From: Candidatus Zixiibacteriota bacterium
GTDB taxonomy: Bacteria > Zixibacteria > MSB-5A5 > GN15 > FEB-12
DNA length: 11,468 nt
NCBI GenBank assembly: GCA_022570975.1
Contig: JACZYS010000060.1
Location: 1 to 11,468 of the forward strand
Direction: 5' to 3'
The translations under genes were made by a program, and so were the position numbers. The notes under the pieces are model-generated. The model worked only from the letters and a program-made list of their open reading frames with translations. It made no database searches and had not been told where the DNA came from. Within the stretch, counting starts at the first letter, position 1, and every line of letters starts with the position of its first letter. Shown here piece after piece: positions 6,719-11,468 of the stretch.

Positions 6719-7417
6719 CTAATCGTCGTGGTCGGAATGGTCATCTGAGTCATCGGCAGCTTCTTTTATCTCAAGGGACATATTGCATATAGAGCAATTA
6801 TCACCTTTGTTGCCGGTTATTTCCGGATGCATTGGACAGGCGTAAATTACGCTGGATTTGGTTTCATTTTCGGAATCGTTTTCTTCTGTCGGATGTACGC
6901 CGATTTCGGCAAGGGAAGCAAGTCCCCTATCTACCCAGGCAAAGACCGAATCTCTTTCACTGTCAGACGGATTGGCACTCCAGTGCATGAATCTATAATT
7001 AAACGGCGGCATTTCTCCTTCTTCTAATTCTTCGCGAACCGCTACTAAATCGTCGGCCGGTTTACCATGACCGCCAAAGGGAAAACCGTCAGACATATCC
7101 AAATGCTCTTTTGCTTCTTCAACGTCGTGATCAATCATACCTTTGATAATGGGCAGCATATAATACCACGGATAATTTGTTCTTGTTGTGTGGCAGTCAA
7201 AACATCCCTTTTCAAAAATCGGCTCAAGAACAAGAAATTCATTTTGAATTTTTGCATAAATAGAATCAAGTATCAAACTCAGCGTATCCGGAACACTGTC
7301 TGATACTGCCTGCTCTTTGGTATCTGTTGAGTCATGTTTTTCTCCCCCATGCCCATAGGCAAGACCAAATGAAATTATTAAAGCAAAAATCGGAAGCATT
7401 GTTTTCAGAATTTTCAT
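6719..7417 (-). CDS. Periplasmic haem-binding (CXXCH) and heavy-metal-binding domain protein
   Basis: A 232-residue exported protein. ATG 7417 is chosen over ATG 7438 because AGGAGA lies 3-8 nt before it and the signal peptide (1 to about 21, cut near AYG/H) starts there. Residues about 58-165 match the Haem_bd domain found in Bacteroidota cytochrome-like proteins: C72-F-D-C75-H76 for covalent haem, YPWYYMLP (82-89), H97 and EMPPFNY (135-141), where M136 or H97 may be the distal ligand. Residues 192-216 match the heavy-metal-binding domain (HMBD) seen in copper efflux proteins: YACPMHPE, then C208-S-I-C211-N-M213. The chain ends in an acidic, His-containing tail (DDHSDHDD), and the mature N-terminus has HGGEKH. 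It could act as an electron carrier or a copper/zinc-sensing redox protein in the periplasm; the function is inferred. It appears to be a single-gene transcript, since a terminator lies just upstream. Confidence 0.85.
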   Translation of the reverse strand: MKILKTMLPIFALIISFGLAYGHGGEKHDSTDTKEQAVSDSVPDTLSLILDSIYAKIQNEFLVLEPIFEKGCFDCHTTRTNYPWYYMLPIIKGMIDHDVEEAKEHLDMSDGFPFGGHGKPADDLVAVREELEEGEMPPFNYRFMHWSANPSDSERDSVFAWVDRGLASLAEIGVHPTEENDSENETKSSVIYACPMHPEITGNKGDNCSICNMSLEIKEAADDSDDHSDHDD

Positions 7418-7493
7418 ATTTCTCCTGTTCTTCTTCATATTGTATCAATTAAAATCTGATGAAGTCTAAAAACAATTGCTAGATAAAACAATA

Positions 7494-7519
7494 AAGACCT
7501 GCCAAAATCAGCAGGTCTT
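7494..7519 (-). terminator. Intrinsic terminator after the CBM9/barrel gene
   Basis: AAGACCTGC (7494-7502) pairs with GCAGGTCTT (7511-7519) around an 8-nt loop. On the minus strand the stem is followed by a T-rich stretch (TATTGTTTTATC). It sits 38 nt past the stop at 7557 and separates this gene from the haem-protein gene. Confidence 0.75.
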
Positions 7520-7556
7520 ATATTGTTCTGTTAACCGGGAAAAAATGTTTTGTGGC

Positions 7557-9836
7557 TTAAGGCTGAAACAAGTATTGCAATTTGACAAAAAACTGTCTCT
7601 GTTTGACTTTATCCTGTGTTTCCAAAGTTACTGAATTTTGGACTTCACCATAATTATATGAAGAGCCCAAATAAAATACAGAGAACGGACTTATTCTATA
7701 TGTCAAAAGCGGGTCAATGTCCCAACTCTTGTTGAAGTCATTATATTGGAGAACCAACCTTGTGGCCAGCTCTTTTGATGCCTGGTAACGCACTCTGGTT
7801 CTGGTAATATATCCCTTAAACAATTCCTGGCCGTTATTAAAATCATTGGCTCTAACATAATTGACACTCGGCTGAATAGTTATACGGTCAATTGGTTTGT
7901 AATTGATTGAAGCGTAGATAGAATTTTCTTTGTCTTTCACCAACTGGCCTCTGGAGAATCCAACCGAGTTATTGTACGAGAATTCAGCGAATAATTTACT
8001 GCTAAACCGTCCGTTAGTATAAAACCCAATTGTTCTCAAACCATCAAATTGAACATTCCTATATAGTTCTTTTCCAGAATTGTAATTAAAACTCAAGAAA
8101 GCCTGGGCAAATCTGAAGGCATTATTCAAGTTCAAATTGAAATATTCCATTTTCTTTGTGCCATCAAAATTCCATCTGTTGTAGGTGTTAAAGAATGGGG
8201 TTATTCTTTCCAAGAAACTTTCTTCATTGAACCTGAAAGTATAGGAACCATTAATCATCAAATTCCGGTCGTTATTGACCGGATCAAATCCAACCTGGGT
8301 TCTATACGATGGTGATACCTGGTCAACATTGATATTGAGATGGAAATTCCTTCCGTTGGCCCTTATTTGGGAGATGAAGGCGTTACCCGTAAATGATTCA
8401 CCATTGAATCCCAAATCATATTTATCGTGGTCATACATGACTCCATCCAAAAATGCAGTCTTTCCCAGTACGTCCGGCTCTTTGGTATGACTCCAGATAT
8501 ATTGACCGATAAAAGTAAAAGTCTTTGATAACCTGAAAGAATGGTCAAAGGCAAATATTGAACCCGAGCCGCCGTTCTCGAATCTTCGGTCGGAAACCAT
8601 AACACCAACCTCGTTGTTTCCGCCGATATTTTGAGTTCCTCTTAAGACGTTAATATAGCTCTGACCGACATCAAAAATTATGGTTCCTTCTTCCAAAGGA
8701 ATTGTGTACGGGGAGACTTCATCTTTTGCCGTCAAGAACCCAATTCTGGTTTTCTCTTTTCTGCTGATCATCTTGACCGCATATTCAGGGTCATTGACTG
8801 TTCTTGTATAAAAAGAATTGAAGAGGGTCTGAAAAATATCTCTTCCTTCCTGAAAAAACGGTCTTCTTTCCGGATAAAACAGAGCGATTGTTGTGTTGAC
8901 ATCAATTTGGGCGACGTCTGCCTCAATCTGGGAAAAATCAGGATTATATGCGGCTTCCATTGTAATATCACTTGAAATTGAATATTTTCCACCCAGAGAC
9001 AACTCACCATAAACATCACTCTTGTTCATCTGTAAATCTGGGCTTGAATAATCAATCGCACTTGATTGACTGGCCACAAAAGTCGGCAGAATTTCGAGCC
9101 CTTTACTTGGACTTACATCTCTTATTCCTTCAACCGTTCCCCACTGGCACGGGAAACATTGTTCATCCCGGTTATTGGCAGACCAGGAATAAGTTTTGAA
9201 ACTTTCTCTTGGATGATTTCTCCAGAAATCAATTTTCCACTCCTGCACATCTTTGCTTGGAAAACGCATGCTTGAAAACGGAATAGCCATTTCTACTTCA
9301 TAACCGTCGCTTGTAATCTGTGCTGCCGATTCCCAAATTAAATCATATCCTTTGTCATCCCCGGTTACACTTGACCAGAGCAAATCTTTTTGGACGCCAT
9401 ATGGATTTACAATGAACTCATATGCCCATGCGGCATTCCCATAAGTGTCAATAAATACGACAACAGCGTCATCAGAGTCAAATTGGTCACGTTCGCACAT
9501 GGTGGCCCTAATTTTTGCGGGATCATCAAAGCATTTGAATCCAATATACAAATTATCGTCATCGTATGTGATATAGGCATATGTTTCTACTTCCGGCTTG
9601 GTATTGTCCCCCGGTTGTCTCTCCACAAAATTGTCTGCCCGCATTAACGTACTCCAGATATCTTCATCCAATACGCCATCAATTTTGATTGACGCTGTTG
9701 TTTTGCTTGTCCTGAGTGTGGGATTGAAAACCGGTTCAAAATCTTTTGATGCAAACGAGTATGGACTCAACATAAATAAGAGAACCATCAATGACAGGAT
9801 GATCTTTCTCAAACTTAAATTTCTAAAAATTGACAT
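7557..9836 (-). CDS. CBM9-like domain plus outer-membrane beta-barrel protein (DUF5916 type)
   Basis: A 759-residue exported protein. ATG 9836 follows AAAGGGA, and residues 1 to about 29 form a signal peptide (cut at SFA/S). Residues about 45-230 are a carbohydrate-binding-family-9-like beta-sandwich: IKIDGVLDEDIW (50-61), VETYAYITYDDDNLYIGFKCFD, DDAVVVFIDTYG, EVEMAIPFSSMRF and the final WGTVEGI. From about 245 on, the sequence is a run of alternating polar/aromatic strands with short turns, as in outer-membrane barrels, ending RQFFVKLQYLFQP. This is the architecture of the DUF5916 family common in Bacteroidota and relatives, whose biochemical role is not established; some members lie near peptidases or sugar-using genes. 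The barrel has ERRPFFQEGRDIF, a typical conserved block. No catalytic residues can be named. It is a single-gene unit with its own terminator. Confidence 0.87.
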   Translation of the reverse strand: MSIFRNLSLRKIILSLMVLLFMLSPYSFASKDFEPVFNPTLRTSKTTASIKIDGVLDEDIWSTLMRADNFVERQPGDNTKPEVETYAYITYDDDNLYIGFKCFDDPAKIRATMCERDQFDSDDAVVVFIDTYGNAAWAYEFIVNPYGVQKDLLWSSVTGDDKGYDLIWESAAQITSDGYEVEMAIPFSSMRFPSKDVQEWKIDFWRNHPRESFKTYSWSANNRDEQCFPCQWGTVEGIRDVSPSKGLEILPTFVASQSSAIDYSSPDLQMNKSDVYGELSLGGKYSISSDITMEAAYNPDFSQIEADVAQIDVNTTIALFYPERRPFFQEGRDIFQTLFNSFYTRTVNDPEYAVKMISRKEKTRIGFLTAKDEVSPYTIPLEEGTIIFDVGQSYINVLRGTQNIGGNNEVGVMVSDRRFENGGSGSIFAFDHSFRLSKTFTFIGQYIWSHTKEPDVLGKTAFLDGVMYDHDKYDLGFNGESFTGNAFISQIRANGRNFHLNINVDQVSPSYRTQVGFDPVNNDRNLMINGSYTFRFNEESFLERITPFFNTYNRWNFDGTKKMEYFNLNLNNAFRFAQAFLSFNYNSGKELYRNVQFDGLRTIGFYTNGRFSSKLFAEFSYNNSVGFSRGQLVKDKENSIYASINYKPIDRITIQPSVNYVRANDFNNGQELFKGYITRTRVRYQASKELATRLVLQYNDFNKSWDIDPLLTYRISPFSVFYLGSSYNYGEVQNSVTLETQDKVKQRQFFVKLQYLFQP

Positions 9837-9976
9837 ACTTATCCCTTTCGAATATGACCTATTCTACGAGAAATTTTTCTAATGTTCGTAAAATTAAACT
9901 TCTTCTCGTTACTTCCTCTATCTAAATATTCTACTACGGAACTACTTTGAAAAAGTTGTTAAAAAGTTTCAGGTTA

Positions 9977-9989
9977 CGGAAAATTTCCG
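9977..9989. promoter_or_regulatory. Perfect short dyad CGGAAA-A-TTTCCG
   Basis: The 6-bp arms are exact around one central A, about 140 bp upstream of ATG 9836. It may be a regulator site for that gene, but the short arms mean chance is possible. Confidence 0.25.
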
Positions 9990-10028
9990 CAAAGCGCATA
10001 ATTGACGCTAAGTGTCAGGACGCTGCCA

Positions 10029-10049
10029 AAACCGAACATTATTCGGCTT
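10029..10049 (-). terminator. Weak terminator-like hairpin after the DUF262/HNH gene
   Basis: On the minus strand AAGCCGAA pairs with TTCGGTTT (one G-U pair) around the loop TAATG, with T bases at the end of the stem. It lies about 95 nt past the stop at 10145. The T-run is short and mostly within the stem, so efficiency is doubtful. Confidence 0.35.
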
Positions 10050-10144
10050 TATTCATAGACAGAGGTGGATATGATGGGGGGGGAAAGGCTACATCAATAT
10101 TCTTCAGATTCAAAAATTAGTTTAAACTTTGAAGTATGACTTCG

Positions 10145-11468
10145 TTACTGCCTGATTGAGTTGCAATAGGGATGAACTATGTCGACATTTTCTATTGTCC
10201 CTAAACCGCCTTCTCGTTTCGGGATAATGTGATCAAAACTCAATGAATTTTGATGTAATCTTGCATTACAGTGAATACATTTAAGGCGATTCGCTAACGC
10301 CTTTTTGATAAAAATTGCAGACTTTTTTTCCGTAGTAACTTCGGGATTTTCAGTATATTCAATAGGCGGACTGATTTTCAGATATTTGAATTTCTCCAGT
10401 TTCATTGACGAATTAACTGCTTGGTCAATTTTCATTTTATTTTTTAGACCCTTTAAGCATTCTTTATAAAATTCTTTTATATTCAAATAAGATTTAATTG
10501 CCATTCGAGATTTTCTTCCAATGTCTTGCACCATATAATTATATTCCAAAAGCAGTTCCTCGAAATCTGCTCTGACTTTAACGAATTCCTTGAATGAATT
10601 GTTATCAGCCATTTCAACTATCAGAGCTACTATCGCCCGGAATGAAGCGGCTCTATGCAATCCTTCTGACGAATAGAAATAAACGATTGGGTCTAAACCT
10701 AATGACGAAATATGCTGGCTATTTATTCTCCACGCAATTTTTCTTGTGTTTCTTAAGTATCTAACAGTTTCGTCACCAGATTTATCGTCTTCTACTTCTT
10801 CTCTGAAATCTTGTGGAATTCCGTTAACGATATTTATGAAATCCAAGATTATTGGTAAAGAAGCCGAAACTTTCCCTGCAATTGGAAGGTCGGCATTTTT
10901 TATGGGCATTCTCAATGGTGGCCTAAACAAAATTTGATGAATTTCTTTCGCATACGCTTGTATGAGATTTTGGTTATCTGCCGAAAAGGCCGCCCAGAAC
11001 TTATGTCCCTTGCCGCCTTTATAAATGGCTCTTGCAGCAATGCAGTTGCCTTTTCTTCGTGACCTTAAGAGTTTTATTTCGGTTTTATCAAGTTGAACGC
11101 CTTGCTCATTTATCTTGAAGAAAGAATCCTCAGCCTTTTTCACATCACCTTCAACCCATTGCACATTTAATTGAAACGCCCCCAGATTACTCGCTATCCT
11201 CTTGTGCTCAGCGCTTTTGGTGGTAGAATTATTTGCCCCATCAAAATCTTTATATGCTCCACCAATTTTTTTGTGTATTAACCTTCGAGCTCTTTCTGCA
11301 ATTTCTCTTTCTTCTTCAGAAATATCCCCATCATAAAATTTTTGTGATATTTCACCATCACCATAATCATTGTGATACCAAGCCGCCAAAGCTCCTAATC
11401 GATGTGCCCCATCAATTACAAATATCAATCCCTCAAGGTTTCTCCAGAGGATTATTGCAGGAATTAAA
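10145..11468 (-). CDS. DUF262-like (DGAHR motif) protein with C-terminal HNH nuclease domain, partial
   Basis: About 440 residues are visible; the frame is open to the right edge, so the start and first part lie outside. Near the edge IPAIILWRN then IFVIDGAHRLGAL (D at 11411-11413, R at 11399-11401) match the ParB/Srx-like catalytic block of DUF262 (GmrSD N-domain) and DGQHR proteins. FFKINEQGVQLDKTEIKLL (about 11060-11130) matches the FxxINxxGxxLxxxE signature of the same fold. A helical, unassigned middle follows. The last 44 residues (10148-10279) are an HNH domain: C-I-H-C, SFDHIIPK, GG, N and HPYCNSIR give the His-Asn-His core with the zinc-binding CXXC. DUF262 plus nuclease pairings are known from GmrSD-type restriction of modified DNA and other phage-defence proteins, so defence is the best guess but is inferred. 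The TTG at 11426 is not a likely start because the matching sequence continues upstream of it. Confidence 0.8.
   Translation of the reverse strand, partial: LIPAIILWRNLEGLIFVIDGAHRLGALAAWYHNDYGDGEISQKFYDGDISEEEREIAERARRLIHKKIGGAYKDFDGANNSTTKSAEHKRIASNLGAFQLNVQWVEGDVKKAEDSFFKINEQGVQLDKTEIKLLRSRRKGNCIAARAIYKGGKGHKFWAAFSADNQNLIQAYAKEIHQILFRPPLRMPIKNADLPIAGKVSASLPIILDFINIVNGIPQDFREEVEDDKSGDETVRYLRNTRKIAWRINSQHISSLGLDPIVYFYSSEGLHRAASFRAIVALIVEMADNNSFKEFVKVRADFEELLLEYNYMVQDIGRKSRMAIKSYLNIKEFYKECLKGLKNKMKIDQAVNSSMKLEKFKYLKISPPIEYTENPEVTTEKKSAIFIKKALANRLKCIHCNARLHQNSLSFDHIIPKREGGLGTIENVDIVHPYCNSIRQ

Larger units (their letters stand above)
9837..10144. other. 308-bp gene-free spacer
   Basis: The gap holds the 5' flank of the CBM9/barrel gene, a 13-bp dyad at 9977-9989, a weak terminator-like hairpin at 10029-10049 and a G8 tract at 10076-10083. 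I see no tRNA, mobile-element end or convincing small gene in it. Confidence 0.6.

Noticed and set aside
9598..9882. Rightward 94-residue frame across the start of the CBM9/barrel gene
   Set aside because: It is mostly antisense to a strongly supported signal peptide and CBM9-like domain and shows no family features.

Overview
The window most likely comes from an uncultured, AT-rich, Gram-negative bacterium of the Bacteroidota/FCB superphylum or a related candidate phylum such as a Zixibacteria-like lineage. The evidence is a very large secreted protein ending in a canonical type IX secretion (T9SS) sorting domain, an outer-membrane CBM9-plus-barrel protein (DUF5916 style), a periplasmic Haem_bd cytochrome-like protein, and an apparent selenocysteine-encoding gene. 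The phylum is an inference. TGA is never read through in any other gene here, so the code looks standard.

Layout. (1) Positions 212-544 (+): a HesB/IscA-like protein whose frame is interrupted by one TGA exactly where the family has its conserved cysteine. The family match continues on both sides and a SECIS-like hairpin follows, so I read it as a HesB-like selenoprotein. (2) 541-2022 (-): tail-to-tail with it and overlapping by four bases, a secreted beta-rich domain joined to a multi-pass membrane domain with PrsW/YhfC-like intramembrane protease motifs. (3) 2023-2367: a divergent regulatory region with promoter-like elements in both directions and a structured leader for the next gene. (4) 2368-6621 (+): a 1417-residue T9SS substrate with a long array of HYR-like Cys-rich repeats, a cohesin-like module, a dockerin-like calcium-binding pair and a T9SS C-terminal domain. 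It ends at a strong bidirectional terminator. (5) 6719-7417 (-): a periplasmic protein combining a CXXCH haem-binding domain, a heavy-metal-binding domain and an acidic/His tail. (6) 7557-9836 (-): a CBM9-like domain plus outer-membrane beta-barrel, with its own terminator. (7) 9837-10144: a gene-free spacer with a G8 tract, a dyad and a weak terminator. (8) 10145 to the right edge (-): a DUF262-like (DGAHR motif) protein with a C-terminal HNH nuclease domain, its 5' end outside the window and possibly part of a defence locus.

There is no obvious single pathway. Genes 2 and 4-6 all act at the cell envelope or surface. Gene 1 is cytosolic Fe-S/redox biology and gene 8 is a probable nucleic-acid-targeting protein. 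The most notable signal is the hidden selenoprotein, which ordinary gene calling would cut into a 65-residue fragment or miss.
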